Part shown: positions 16,667-25,844 of the stretch, in pieces
Layout: every line of letters starts with the position of its first letter
Numbering within the stretch: the stretch's first letter is position 1
NCBI GenBank assembly: GCA_036258195.1
Contig: DATAED010000076.1
Location: forward strand, 1 to 64,000
Reading direction: 5' to 3'
Source of the DNA: JAKAIY01 sp036258195
Lineage (GTDB): Bacteria > Chloroflexota > Ktedonobacteria > Ktedonobacterales > JADMIN01
DNA length: 64,000 nucleotides
Position numbers and translations under genes: made by a program
The notes under the pieces: generated by a model
Told to the model about the DNA's origin: nothing
What the model saw: the letters and a program-made list of their open reading frames with translations, nothing else
Database searches by the model: none

Positions 16667-17428
16667 CTATGGTCCAGTTGTGCTGGTCGCGGACGGCGTG
16701 GCCCCGGCGCCAGGCGTCGCGGAGTTGACGGGCGGCGCGCCACCCTCCGTCGGATAGATCGACGAGCCGATGTCGGTCACGCTCCAGCTATTGTTGGACG
16801 ACTCCAGGACGAGCTTGGTCGTGTAGCTCGTCGCCTTGCCAGCTTTGGTGCGCGTCACCTTATACGTCAGGGTCGCCGTCGTACTATCAGCCGATGTGTT
16901 CGTCAGCGTTGCGCTCGTCACGTTGCCGTAGTCCGAATCAGCCTGCGCCGCATCGTGCGTGAACTGAGCCTGCGGGATGGAGATGCGCAGATTGGAGCCG
17001 AGCAGGTTGAGATAGATATCCTGATAGTTCTGCGACTGCTCATCAGACCAGAAGAGTTGCGCCGTCGCGGTCGGCCCCGGATTGAAGCTCAGCGCGTTGA
17101 ACGCGAAATAGAAGCCGCCCGCGCAGAATGCGCAGGTCAGGAACGAGCCAATCGTCATCACCAGCGCCAGCATCATGCTATTGGGCTGGGGAGGCTGGCG
17201 CACCGGAAAGCGCGACTCGAAGTCGTCGCGCATCTCGCGCAGCCGCAGCACCCGCTCGTAGCGCGCCTGGCGCTCTTCACCCTGCTTTGTCTCGGGCTGA
17301 AGTTCAAGCTGCCGTAGCTCGGCGTCAATTTCCTTGACGCGCGCCTGAGCCTCGCGCAGCTCCTCCGGTGACGCTCGCCTGCTCTTCGCCACAGCGGATA
17401 ACCGGGCGCGGGTTCTATCGCGCACCAC
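16667..17428 (-). CDS. Membrane-anchored protein with extracytoplasmic domain, unknown
   Basis: This 253-aa protein has a charged, heptad-like N-terminal segment (about residues 1-70, probably coiled coil). One membrane helix follows near 88-112 (MLALVMTIGSFLTCAFCAGGFYFAF), and then an external domain of about 110 residues whose pattern (LNLLGSNLRISIPQAQF...ATLTNTSADSTTATLTYKV) resembles DUF4878/lumazine-binding-like small beta domains. The C-terminal tail is Pro/Ala/Thr-rich. Two consecutive GTG codons (17428, 17425) follow GGGAGG; the second has the better spacing. The function is unknown. The architecture, cytoplasmic coiled coil plus outside domain, suggests an envelope-associated or scaffold role. 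Confidence 0.7.
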   Translation of the reverse strand: MVRDRTRARLSAVAKSRRASPEELREAQARVKEIDAELRQLELQPETKQGEERQARYERVLRLREMRDDFESRFPVRQPPQPNSMMLALVMTIGSFLTCAFCAGGFYFAFNALSFNPGPTATAQLFWSDEQSQNYQDIYLNLLGSNLRISIPQAQFTHDAAQADSDYGNVTSATLTNTSADSTTATLTYKVTRTKAGKATSYTTKLVLESSNNSWSVTDIGSSIYPTEGGAPPVNSATPGAGATPSATSTTGP

Positions 17429-17675
17429 AACCTCCCTGCGCTACTGCCGTACGCGCACGGCACGCGATACGGCGCGAGCGTACTGTAGCGGTTTGGCGGC
17501 GGCAGTGTCAAGCGAGGTGGGACGTTTTGCGCGCCCCTTGCCCCCAGCATTTCAGTGCCCGCGAGTGGTTTGCCGCAGGGCGCGTTCCTGTGCTACATTC
17601 AGATGGCGTTGCGCCGGAAAAGTCCGTTGGCGTCTGCGTCGGCAGGTATCCGGTCGCTTCATCAGGGGAGGTATC

Positions 17676-18194
17676 ATGCCCGATCAGACTGCGGGGCAAT
17701 CCACCGGCACGCCCACCAACGAGCAGGCAGCGTCGCGGCGGGCGGCCCGCCTCACCATCAATGGCGCCGACTACGCTGTGGATGTCGAGACGCGCGCCAC
17801 GCTGCTCGATACCCTGCGCGACGACCTCGGCCTGACAGGCGCCAAGCTCGGCTGCGATATGGGCCAGTGTGGCGCTTGCACCGTGCTGGTGGACGGCGCG
17901 CCGATGTATAGCTGCCTGCTGCTTGCCATCGAGCAGCAGGGCCGCGTCATCACGACCATCGAGGGGTTGGCGGCTTCGGGCGAGCTCGATCCCATCCAGC
18001 GCGCCATGATCGAGCACGACGCGCTGCAGTGCGGCTTCTGCACCCCTGGCCAGGCGCTCGCCATGAAGGCGCTCTTCGACCGCGAGCCACATCCATCCGA
18101 TGAGGAGATCGACCGCGCGCTGGCGGGCAATCTCTGCCGCTGCGGCGCCTATGTCAAGCTGCGCGCGGCGGCGCGTTCCCTCGCTGGCCGCTAG
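17676..18194 (+). CDS. Molybdenum hydroxylase small subunit, two [2Fe-2S] clusters
   Basis: This is the CoxS/XdhA-type electron-transfer subunit of the xanthine oxidase family. The 172-aa protein has the plant-ferredoxin-like cluster motif CDMGQCGACTVLVDG...C (near residues 60-82) and the second cluster CGFCTPG...NLCRCGAY (near 121-160). AGGGGAGG precedes ATG 17676; an N-terminal extension of about 25 residues before the core has no recognisable export signal. The large and FAD subunits follow in the order S-L-M with gaps of 68 and 13 bases, so the three form one operon. Confidence 0.93.
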   Translation: MPDQTAGQSTGTPTNEQAASRRAARLTINGADYAVDVETRATLLDTLRDDLGLTGAKLGCDMGQCGACTVLVDGAPMYSCLLLAIEQQGRVITTIEGLAASGELDPIQRAMIEHDALQCGFCTPGQALAMKALFDREPHPSDEEIDRALAGNLCRCGAYVKLRAAARSLAGR

Positions 18195-18262
18195 CGCCAC
18201 GCGCCCTGGCCTTCTTCCTGCTGCCCTGTCAGCGCCACACGACACCAGAGGATCAGGAAACC

Positions 18263-20584
18263 ATGCCGATTCGCATCGTCACCACGCACGTCGAGTTCGA
18301 AGGGGTCGTCTACGAGCAGCGCGTCGTCATGGAAGGTGACGAGCCAGCCGTCTGGGGCGCCGACGCCGACCTGCGCGTGGTCGGCAAGCCCACCCCACGA
18401 GTCGATGGCCGTGAACGCGCCACCGGAGCCGCGCAGTACAGCTATGATGTGCTGCTGCCGGGGCTGCTGGTCGTGGCGGGTCTGCGTTCCCCGCACCCGC
18501 ACGCGCGTGTCGCCAGCATCGACACCTCTCGCGCTGAGGCTGCCCCCGGCGTGCGCGCCATCTACACCCGCTTCAACACGCCCGACCTCATCATTCCCGC
18601 CTCCGGGCGAGCGATCTTCGCCGAGGAAATCGTCTATCAGGGGCAAGAGGTCGCCGTCGCGCTGGCCGAGACACGCCAGCAGGCTGTCGAGGCGCTGCGG
18701 CTGCTCGACGTCACCTATGAGCTGCTGCCCTTCGTCGTCGATGCGGAGGCCGCCATCGCCGCTGAGGCACCGCGCGTCTACAGCGAGCGCGAGCGCAACC
18801 AGATTTCGGACGAGTTCCCCAAGACGTATGAGCGCGGCGACGTAGCCGCTGGCTTCGCCGAGGCCGATGTCATCACCGAGACGCGCTTCAGCACGGCGGC
18901 CAATCTGCACAACAGCATGGAGACCCATGGCGGCGTCGCGCAGTGGGATGGCCACACGCTGACGCTGTGGAGCTCCACCCAGGACATCTTTGGCGCGCGG
19001 CAGCAGATCGCCACGGCGCTCAAGCTCCAGCAGAATCAGGTGCACGTCATCAAGCACTATATGGGCGGCGGCTTCGGCAGCAAGATCGGCGCAGGCGCCG
19101 CGGGCATATTCGCCGCCTGGGCCGCCAGGAAGCTCAACCGCCCGGTGAAGTATATGTTCAGCCGCGAGGAAGAGAATCTGGCGGCGGGCTACCGCGAGCC
19201 CACCACGCAGAGCTATCGGCTCGGCGCGAAACGCGACGGTACGCTGACCGCCCTCGAACTGCGCTCGGTCGGCAATCTCGGCGCGTGGGGCGGCTGGTAC
19301 CCTCCGGTCAGCCTGCCCGCCAAGGAGATGTATCTCTGCCCAAATGTGCGCACGGTCGATACGGGCGCGCTGACCAATCTGGGCACATTCGCCTCGTTCC
19401 GCGCGCCGGGCGTGGTAGAGGGCATCAGCGGGCTGGAGGTCGCGCTCGATGACCTCGCTCGCGCGCTGGAGATGGATCCGCTGGCGCTGCGACGCAAGAA
19501 CTACGCGCCAAACTTTCAGGTACTCAACCAGCCCTATGCGGTGAAGACCCTGCTCGACGCCTACGACCAGGCGGCGGAGCGCATCGGCTGGGCCAGCCGC
19601 GACGCCGAGGAGCGCCGCTACCCGCGTGGACGCGCATCCAGTCTGCGGCGCGGCATGGGCATGGCCAGTCAGCTCTGGGGCGGCGACGGCGGCCCGCCCG
19701 CGCAGGCCATCGCCAAGGTGCTGCCCGACGGCTCAGCCGTCATCATGACCGGCACGCAGGATATTGGCACCGGCACGCGCACCGTGCTGGCGCAGATCGC
19801 CGCCGAGGAGCTGGGCATCCCGATGAGCGCCATTCGTGTGGAACTGGGCGAGACCGAGTTTGGCGTCTTCTCGCCCGCCAGCGGTGGCAGCATGACGCTG
19901 GCCTCGGTCGGCCCCGCCGTGCGCATGGCGGCGCTGGCCGCGCGGCGCGAGATGCTGGAGATCATCAGCCATCTCGCCGAGGCCCCCATGGATGCGCTCG
20001 ACGTGCGCGATGGCGTCATCGTCAACCGCGAGACCGGCAAAGACATGGATACCATTGGCTCGTACCTGAGCCAACTGGAGGGCCACGAGGTGACGGCGCG
20101 CGGCATGCGTGGCCCCAACGCCGAGGCCGTCACTGTGCGCACCTTTGGCGCGCAGTTCGCCGAAGTCGAGGTGGACATCGCCACGGGTCAGGTGCGCGTG
20201 CTGCGCATCGTCGCCGCGCACGACTGCGGGCGCATCGTCAATCCGCTGACCTTCAGCAGTCAGATGGAGGGCGGTATCATTCAGGGGCTGGGGATGGCGC
20301 TTTTCGAGCAGCGCATCGTGGATGAGCGGCTGGGCGTCTCGGTCAATCCGAACCTGGGCGACTACAAAGTCCCCACCATTCGTGACATCCCGCAGATCGA
20401 GATCATCTCGGTCGGCGTCGCCAACGAGGTCGCCAATACCATCGGCGCGCTGGGCGCTGGTGAGCCGCCGATCATTCCGACAGCGGGCGCCATCGCCAAT
20501 GCCGTCGCCCATGCCATCGGGCGCCCGGTAACCGGACTCCCACTGACGCCAGATCGCGTGCTGGCGCTCTTGAACGACGACTAG
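18263..20584 (+). CDS. Molybdenum hydroxylase large subunit, molybdopterin-binding
   Basis: This 773-aa catalytic subunit belongs to the xanthine dehydrogenase/aldehyde oxidase/CoxL superfamily. It shows GKPTPRVDGRERATGAAQY at the start of the aldehyde oxidase a/b hammerhead domain, GGGFGSKIGAG for cofactor binding, and the GAGEPP segment containing the expected active-site glutamate near the C-terminus. In place of the AYxCSFR loop of form I CO dehydrogenase it has TFASFRAPG, so aerobic CO oxidation is unlikely. The substrate is probably an aldehyde, purine or other heterocycle and cannot be fixed from sequence. The first 30 residues (VEFEGVVYEQRVVMEGDEPAVWG) form an unusual N-terminal extension. 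Confidence 0.9.
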   Translation: MPIRIVTTHVEFEGVVYEQRVVMEGDEPAVWGADADLRVVGKPTPRVDGRERATGAAQYSYDVLLPGLLVVAGLRSPHPHARVASIDTSRAEAAPGVRAIYTRFNTPDLIIPASGRAIFAEEIVYQGQEVAVALAETRQQAVEALRLLDVTYELLPFVVDAEAAIAAEAPRVYSERERNQISDEFPKTYERGDVAAGFAEADVITETRFSTAANLHNSMETHGGVAQWDGHTLTLWSSTQDIFGARQQIATALKLQQNQVHVIKHYMGGGFGSKIGAGAAGIFAAWAARKLNRPVKYMFSREEENLAAGYREPTTQSYRLGAKRDGTLTALELRSVGNLGAWGGWYPPVSLPAKEMYLCPNVRTVDTGALTNLGTFASFRAPGVVEGISGLEVALDDLARALEMDPLALRRKNYAPNFQVLNQPYAVKTLLDAYDQAAERIGWASRDAEERRYPRGRASSLRRGMGMASQLWGGDGGPPAQAIAKVLPDGSAVIMTGTQDIGTGTRTVLAQIAAEELGIPMSAIRVELGETEFGVFSPASGGSMTLASVGPAVRMAALAARREMLEIISHLAEAPMDALDVRDGVIVNRETGKDMDTIGSYLSQLEGHEVTARGMRGPNAEAVTVRTFGAQFAEVEVDIATGQVRVLRIVAAHDCGRIVNPLTFSSQMEGGIIQGLGMALFEQRIVDERLGVSVNPNLGDYKVPTIRDIPQIEIISVGVANEVANTIGALGAGEPPIIPTAGAIANAVAHAIGRPVTGLPLTPDRVLALLNDD

Positions 20585-20597
20585 AGGGGATGGCGCC

Positions 20598-21587
20598 ATG
20601 CGCGCATTTGAGCATCGCACCGTCAGCAGCGCCGAGGAGGCCGTCGCAGCGCTGCAAGCTGATTCTGAAGGCGCAGCGAGCCTCATCGCCGGGGGCGCTG
20701 ACCTGCTTTCGCTGATGAAAGCCGATCTAGCCACGCCCTCGCGCATCATCGACTTGAAGCCCGCGCACGCGCTGCGCGGCGTCACGCTGGCGCCCGATGG
20801 CTCGACACGCATCGGCGCCCTGACCACTCTGGCCGAGATCGAGCGCCACGCTGCCCTGGCCGAGCGGCTGCCCATCTTGCCAGCCGCCGTGCGCGACGCT
20901 GCCACGCCCCAACTGCGCAACATGGCCACAGTGGGCGGCAATCTGATGCAGCGCAACCGCTGCTGGTATTTTCGCGGCCCCTACGACTGCTGGCTGAAGG
21001 GCGGGCAGCAGTGTTTCGCTCGCGACGGCCAGAACAAATACAGCGCGATCTTCGACGACGGCCCCTGTGTCGCCGTGCATCCCTCTGATTTGGCGCCCGC
21101 GCTGCTTGCTCTGGAGGCGACGGTGGAGCTGGTCGGACCGACAGGCGCACGCACCCTGACGCTGCCCGAGCTTATCGCCGCGCCCACCGCCGCGCGCCGC
21201 CGCGAGACGACGCTGGCCGCTGATGAAGTGATCGTCGCCGTCCACATCCCAGCGCAGCCAGCCGAGTCGCGCGGCGTCTATCTCAAGCTGATGGATCGGC
21301 AGGCGTGGGCCTACGCGCTGGTGAGCGCGGCGGCGCAGATGACGCTGACGGATGGGCGGGTCGAGCGCGCCCGCCTGGCGCTGGGCGGTGTCGCCAACAC
21401 GCCGCGACGCGCGCCCGCAGCCGAGGCGCTGCTGGAGGGGCAGCCCCTCACGCCAGCGCTGGCCGCGCAGGCGGCTGAGCGAGTGGTGGAGGGCGCTAAG
21501 CCGCTCTCACACAACGGGTACAAAGTGCAGATGGCGCGCGAGCTGGCGCGACGCGCCATCCTGGAGGCAGCGGGCATGCCGTGGTAG
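20598..21587 (+). CDS. Molybdenum hydroxylase FAD subunit with predicted [4Fe-4S] insertion
   Basis: This 329-aa CoxM/XdhB-type subunit passes electrons through FAD. The FAD-binding motifs LIAGGADLL and TVGGNLMQRN are intact. Between them and the HPSD segment is an insertion with four cysteines (RCWYF, YDCWL, QQCFA, GPCVA; about residues 115-157). That spacing recalls PaoB and 4-hydroxybenzoyl-CoA reductase beta, where the loop binds an extra [4Fe-4S] cluster. This points to an aldehyde oxidoreductase or an aromatic CoA reductase type rather than ordinary CoxM. It is the last gene of the S-L-M operon; no maturation factor (XdhC/CoxD) lies in the window. Confidence 0.88.
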   Translation: MRAFEHRTVSSAEEAVAALQADSEGAASLIAGGADLLSLMKADLATPSRIIDLKPAHALRGVTLAPDGSTRIGALTTLAEIERHAALAERLPILPAAVRDAATPQLRNMATVGGNLMQRNRCWYFRGPYDCWLKGGQQCFARDGQNKYSAIFDDGPCVAVHPSDLAPALLALEATVELVGPTGARTLTLPELIAAPTAARRRETTLAADEVIVAVHIPAQPAESRGVYLKLMDRQAWAYALVSAAAQMTLTDGRVERARLALGGVANTPRRAPAAEALLEGQPLTPALAAQAAERVVEGAKPLSHNGYKVQMARELARRAILEAAGMPW

Positions 21588-21697
21588 CGTCCCCGTCCGC
21601 CGGGCATGGCTTGCCCCGCGTAGGAGACGCTACAATATGGCCATGCGCGCGGTGTATCGCGGCGGCGTAGCTCTGTGTGATGGAAGAAGGCTCGACG

Positions 21698-22828
21698 ATG
21701 AGCGATGAGGTGAAGCAGCGCAAGGCTGAGCATGTACAGATCTCGCTAGCCCATGATATCTCGGCGCCACAATCGGCCTCGTGGGCCGACATCCGTCTGA
21801 TTCATCAGGCGGCGCCAGAGGTCAACCTGGACGAGATTGACACCTCAGTCGAGTACCTGGGGCGACGCCTGCGTTTCCCGATCTTCATCTCATCGCTCAC
21901 TGGTGGGCACCCGGATGTGGCCATCATCAACGAGCGACTCGGCGTCATTGCGCAGGAGTACGGATTGGCGATGGGCGTGGGCAGCCAGCGCGCCGCGCTG
22001 GTGACGCCACAGCTCGCCAGCACGTATAGTGTCACCCGCGCCAAAGCGCCCGACGCTTTCCTGATCGCCAACGTGGGAGCGCCACAGTTGATCGAGCAGC
22101 GCGCCAGGCCCGCCTTCACCGCCGCCGACGCTCGCGCCGCAGTGCAGATGATCGGCGCTGACGCGCTGGCGATCCATCTGAACTTCCTGCAGGAGGCGGC
22201 GCAACCCGAAGGCGACCGCAATGCGCGCGGCGTTCTGGAGAGCATACGCGAAATTGCGGATACGGTTGGCGTTCCAGTGATTGCCAAAGAGACGGGCGCT
22301 GGTGTCAACTATAAGCAGGCGCGAAAATTCGCGCGCGCAGGCGTCTCGGCGATCGATGTGGGCGGAGCAGGCGGCAGCAGCATGGCTGCGATGGAGGCGC
22401 AGCGGGCGCAAGATCGTGGCGACCACCGCACAGGCGCCATTGGCGTGCTCTATCGCGACTGGGGCATCGCAACGCCCATCGCCGTCGTAGAAGCGCATGC
22501 TGGCGCGCCTGATCTTCCCATCACCTCCACTGGTGGGGTACGATCAGGGCTAGATGCGGCGCGCGCGTTGGCGCTAGGAGCCAGCCTGGTTGGTTTGGGG
22601 TTTCCTTTTCTGAAGGCCGCCGCAGAGAGCGAAGCGGCCGTGCGCGAGTTCCTCGACCAATTCCTGCGCGAGCTGTGCGTCGCGATGCAACTGACGGGCA
22701 GCGGCTCCATCGACGAGCTGCAGCGAGCGCCCGTCATCGTCACCGGCGCATCGCGCGATTGGCTGGAGCTACGCGGCTTTGGAGAGAAGCTGCGCCTGAT
22801 AGCGCAGCGTGGGATGGATGAGCGCTAG
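21698..22828 (+). CDS. fni: Isopentenyl-diphosphate delta-isomerase, type 2 (FMN)
   Basis: This enzyme interconverts IPP and DMAPP with reduced FMN. The 376-aa protein shows QRKAEHVQISL at the N-terminus, ISSLTGGHP, GVGSQRAAL, LNFLQEAAQPEG, VIAKETGAGV, DVGGAGGSS and TSTGGVRSGLD in the order expected for type 2 IDI. The ATG at 21698 follows GAAGAAGG with seven-base spacing; GTG at 21677 in the same frame would add seven residues. The isomerase balances the IPP/DMAPP pool produced by IspH, encoded about 8 kb upstream. Confidence 0.94.
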   Translation: MSDEVKQRKAEHVQISLAHDISAPQSASWADIRLIHQAAPEVNLDEIDTSVEYLGRRLRFPIFISSLTGGHPDVAIINERLGVIAQEYGLAMGVGSQRAALVTPQLASTYSVTRAKAPDAFLIANVGAPQLIEQRARPAFTAADARAAVQMIGADALAIHLNFLQEAAQPEGDRNARGVLESIREIADTVGVPVIAKETGAGVNYKQARKFARAGVSAIDVGGAGGSSMAAMEAQRAQDRGDHRTGAIGVLYRDWGIATPIAVVEAHAGAPDLPITSTGGVRSGLDAARALALGASLVGLGFPFLKAAAESEAAVREFLDQFLRELCVAMQLTGSGSIDELQRAPVIVTGASRDWLELRGFGEKLRLIAQRGMDER

Positions 22829-23201
22829 CGCGCCGTCCCGGTCACTGCGCAATTTGGCATGTTTTAAGCGCTTGTTCACCCTTGAGGGCGAGGATCCTCA
22901 CTTCCGAACAAAACCAGCGGCGCTACAGTCGAGTTTGGCGCCGAGGATGCGGTCAGTCTTCCGGGAACCGCGTTTTGCAGGGAGGAATAACGTCAGTGAC
23001 AGCGCACGGCGCAACCCGATCAAGCGGCCATGAAGCCGGTTGGCGCGTGGCTGCGACAGCATGGCATTTCGGCGATCAGAAGACGGGAGAATCCGCAAGC
23101 CACACGCTTGTCGCCGCGCAAGGATGGCGGCCATGAAAGCCGAATAACCGTGCCTATGCCAGGCCACGAGAGCGTCTGGCGCCAAGACAGGAGCACGAGT
23201 T
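22829..23201. other. Intergenic region, nothing clear
   Basis: This 373-base region between the isomerase gene and an 81-aa gene has no repeat or strong hairpin. A GGGAGGA before a GTG near 22996 opens a 46-codon frame, but composition and position do not support it as a gene. I see no recognisable riboswitch. Confidence 0.4.
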
Positions 23202-23447
23202 ATGGGGGTGCTGAGAGTCTTATCGCATCACGGTGACGACCGGTATGAGTGGAACCAGCCTGCCGTCCTGGTAGGCGACGAGGAAGCCGAGCAGGCCATC
23301 AAGGAGGCCGAGCGGATCTTCGCCGAGCAGCGCGCGCGCGGCTCGACCGCAGTGCGCGTCACGCCCGGCAAGCCGGCCGAGCGGATTGACGCCTTCGACC
23401 CCGCCGCTCACGAGATCGTGATGATCCCGCGAGTCGTCGGCGGCTGA
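23202..23447 (+). CDS. Small 81-aa protein, unknown
   Basis: ATG 23202 follows ACAGGAG (23188-23194). The product begins MGVLRVLSHHGDDRYEW, a segment ending in a predicted beta strand. A strongly helical section follows (about 27-47: EEAEQAIKEAERIFAEQRARG), and then a strand-rich end (EIVMIPRVVGG). This alpha/beta pattern looks like a small single-domain protein with no membrane segment. The downstream gene starts 14 bases later on the same strand, so they form a two-gene operon. I do not recognise the family; coding is well supported by binding site, length and codon pattern. Confidence 0.7.
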   Translation: MGVLRVLSHHGDDRYEWNQPAVLVGDEEAEQAIKEAERIFAEQRARGSTAVRVTPGKPAERIDAFDPAAHEIVMIPRVVGG

Positions 23448-23461
23448 GTCAGGAAACTACC

Positions 23462-23920
23462 ATGAAGAGCGCCAGTGTGCTCATCATGTTCGTCACCTTG
23501 ATCGCGATGATGGTCGTGATGTTCAGAGTCTCGTCGCTGCTGACGTTGAGTCCCTACTTTCGCTCACGCATCTGGCCCTGGCTACGCACGCGCTCGTGGT
23601 GGCCAGTGCCAGCTGAGCGCACCGCCGAGGCGTTGCTGCGGCGGCTGCTCGATGAACGTGAATACGAGTTGCTGGGCTACAATGGTTACCTCGAAGTACC
23701 CAGTCGCGAGTATCCTGGCCGCCTCTACCGCATTCCACGCGGCCCAGGCCAGGTGCAGGTAGTGGAGCACGGCAGAGTCACCGAGCGCTTGTGCGTGCAA
23801 CCTGCGGCGGTCGGTCTCCCCGAGGCCGATGTCGTGCTGATGCACAAACTGCTGCTCGAATCTGACGAGCGCCGCTACCTGCTGACCGCCAACCACTTCC
23901 CGCGCGCGATCTGGTACTGA
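23462..23920 (+). CDS. Membrane-anchored 152-aa protein, unknown
   Basis: The protein begins with a hydrophobic signal-anchor (residues 5-25, VLIMFVTLIAMMVVMFRVSSL). A basic Trp-rich stretch (SRIWPWLRTRSWWPV) and a soluble domain of about 100 residues with alternating charged and aromatic segments follow. It has no lipobox or catalytic motif that I recognise. The segment ERTAEALLRRLLDEREYELLGYNGYLEVPSREYPGRLYRIPR suggests a compact alpha/beta domain. It is co-transcribed with the 81-aa gene before it and converges on rnj, separated by a perfect terminator. It is probably an envelope protein of unknown function. Confidence 0.7.
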   Translation: MKSASVLIMFVTLIAMMVVMFRVSSLLTLSPYFRSRIWPWLRTRSWWPVPAERTAEALLRRLLDEREYELLGYNGYLEVPSREYPGRLYRIPRGPGQVQVVEHGRVTERLCVQPAAVGLPEADVVLMHKLLLESDERRYLLTANHFPRAIWY

Positions 23921-23973
23921 CGGCCATCGACATGCGATCAACATGCGCGTGCCCTGCACGCGGCCACACAACC

Positions 23974-24008
23974 AAACGAGGCGTCCCGCTGTCGGGACGC
24001 CTCGTTTC
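23974..24008. terminator. Perfect 15-bp bidirectional terminator hairpin
   Basis: The arms AAACGAGGCGTCCCG (23974-23988) and CGGGACGCCTCGTTT (23993-24007) pair without mismatch around the loop CTGT. Runs of T on one side and A on the other allow termination of both convergent genes (23462-23920 and rnj). Confidence 0.9.
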
Positions 24009-24020
24009 TACGCCATCCTG

Positions 24021-24065
24021 CAGGCTCCCGCTCTCCTACAGGAGAAGGGGCTGGGGGTGAGGTCG
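24021..24065 (+). repeat. GC-rich palindromic repeat, copy 4
   Basis: The element starts CAGGCTCCCGCTCTCCT, folds back with AGGAGAAGGGG and ends CTGGGGGTGAGGTCG, the tail shared with the copies at 35381-35430 and 60142-60196. It abuts the rnj stop codon. Confidence 0.75.
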
Positions 24066-25844
24066 TCACACCTCGACCACCACCGGCAAGATCATCGGGC
24101 GGCGCTTGTTCTGCTCGTAGATGAACTCGCTCAGCGTGTCGCGAATCTTGTTCTTGACATAGTTCCAGTCGGCGGAGCCGCCGCGCGTCTGCGTATGCTT
24201 CTGGAACGCCTGGATGACCCGCGCCCGCGCCGCCTCCAGCAGCGCTTCCGATTCGCGCTCATAGACGAAGCCACGCGAGATGATGTCTGGCCGCGCCAGT
24301 GGCTCGCCCGTCTCGGCGTCCACCGTCAGCGTGACGACCAGCACACCATCCTTCGAGAGCGCCTTGCGGTCGCGTAGCACCACCTGACCGACATCGCCCA
24401 CGCCCGTGCCATCCACGTAGACGTTGCCACACGAGGTGTGATCGGTGATGGCGATGTCGCCGCCCGCATCCACCTCGATGATGTCGCCATCCTGTGCCAC
24501 CACCACGCGCCGCGAATCGACGCCCATGCTCACCCCCAGCTCGGCGTGCTGCGCCAGCATCCGATACTCGCCATGCACGGGAATCAGGCAGCGTGGACGC
24601 ACCAGCGCCAGCATCAGCTTCAACTCCTCGCGGCTGGCGTGGCCAGAGACATGCACCTGCGCCTTGCCCTGGTAATAGAGGATGGCGCCCTGTCGCATCA
24701 GGTTGTCGATATTGCGCGCCACCGCCCGCTCGTTGCCGACAATCGGCGTGGAGCTCAGGATGACCGTGTCGCCCTTCTCGATCTGCACCAGCCAATGGTC
24801 GCCGCTGGCGATCTTGGTCAGCGCCGAGGTAGGCTCACCCTGGCTACCAGTGCAGATGATGACCAGCTTGCGCGCCGGAATCTTGCTGATCTCGTCCACG
24901 CTCGCCAGCACACCCGCCGGCACATGCAGATAGCCAAGCTCCAGCGCCATCTGCACATTGTTGACCATCGAGCGGCCCACCAGCGCCACACGCCGGTTCT
25001 GCTTCACCGCAACATCCACCACCTGCTGCACCCGCGAGATCAGCGAGGCGAAGGTGGCGACAATGATGCGCCCCTCTGCCTTGCTGAAGATCTCCTCGAA
25101 AGTGTCAGAAATGACGCGCTCCGAGGGCGTGTACCCCGGATTCTCGACGCGCGTGGAGTCGCCGCAAAGGACGAGCACGCCCTCCTCGCCCAGACGCGCC
25201 AGCCCGCCGATGTCGGCGCGCAGTCCATCCACCGGCGTATGGTCGAACTTGTAGTCGCCCGTGTGCAGCACCGTCCCAACGGGAGTGCGCACCACAACGG
25301 CCACCGCGTCAGGGATGCTGTGGTTGATGCGCAGCACGCTGACATCGAAGACACCCGCCTGCACGTGCTCGCCCGGGCCAATCTCCAACAGCGTCGCGCG
25401 ATCCAGGATGCGCCGCTCGCGCAGCTTCACCGTGATCAGACCGAGCGTCAACTTGGTGGCGTACACTGGCGGAAAATCCAGTTGTGGGAGCAGATAGGGC
25501 AGCCCGCCGATATGATCTTCGTGCCCGTGCGTGATGAAAATACCTTTGATGCGGTCCAGCTTGTCGGCGAGATAGCTCGTGTCGGGGATGACCAGATCGA
25601 CGCCCAGCATCTCGTGGTCGGGGAACATCAATCCGCCATCGACGATAACGATGTCATCGCCATATTCGATTACCATCATGTTCTTGCCGATCTCGCCCAG
25701 CCCTCCCAGCGGGACGAACCGGAGTTGGCCGCCTGTGCGGCCACGTTGGCCATCTGGCCGTGTGCGATGCGTACTCAAGTGTGTTTGCTTTGCCTTTCCT
25801 GTCGTTGTTCTATCGTTCCAGCCGCCTGTCGTCGTCCACCTCAT
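24066..25844 (-). CDS. rnj: Ribonuclease J
   Basis: RNase J is a metallo-beta-lactamase-fold exo/endoribonuclease for mRNA decay and rRNA processing. The catalytic metal motif HGHEDHIGG is present about 17 residues after DTSYLADKLDRIKG. LHTGDYKFD, CGDSTRVE, GRSMVNN, the beta-CASP segment ICTGSQGEP and HVSGHASREEL also match, and the C-terminal domain is complete. From ATG 25844 (GAGGG upstream) the protein is 592 aa. TTG 25778 would give 570 aa, nearer the usual 555, and cannot be excluded; an ATG at 25922 is also in frame. It is the last gene of a minus-strand group but has its own candidate promoter at 25963-25971. Confidence 0.93.
   Translation of the reverse strand: MRWTTTGGWNDRTTTGKAKQTHLSTHRTRPDGQRGRTGGQLRFVPLGGLGEIGKNMMVIEYGDDIVIVDGGLMFPDHEMLGVDLVIPDTSYLADKLDRIKGIFITHGHEDHIGGLPYLLPQLDFPPVYATKLTLGLITVKLRERRILDRATLLEIGPGEHVQAGVFDVSVLRINHSIPDAVAVVVRTPVGTVLHTGDYKFDHTPVDGLRADIGGLARLGEEGVLVLCGDSTRVENPGYTPSERVISDTFEEIFSKAEGRIIVATFASLISRVQQVVDVAVKQNRRVALVGRSMVNNVQMALELGYLHVPAGVLASVDEISKIPARKLVIICTGSQGEPTSALTKIASGDHWLVQIEKGDTVILSSTPIVGNERAVARNIDNLMRQGAILYYQGKAQVHVSGHASREELKLMLALVRPRCLIPVHGEYRMLAQHAELGVSMGVDSRRVVVAQDGDIIEVDAGGDIAITDHTSCGNVYVDGTGVGDVGQVVLRDRKALSKDGVLVVTLTVDAETGEPLARPDIISRGFVYERESEALLEAARARVIQAFQKHTQTRGGSADWNYVKNKIRDTLSEFIYEQNKRRPMILPVVVEV

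Noticed and set aside
18263..20584. Aerobic CO dehydrogenase large subunit (CoxL)
   Set aside because: The diagnostic AYxCSFR loop is absent (TFASFRAPG instead) and the FAD subunit has an extra four-cysteine insertion.
22882..23136. Frame of 84 codons with a GGGAGGA-preceded GTG
   Set aside because: Composition is irregular, the product has no recognisable pattern and it overlaps other weak frames; support is too low.
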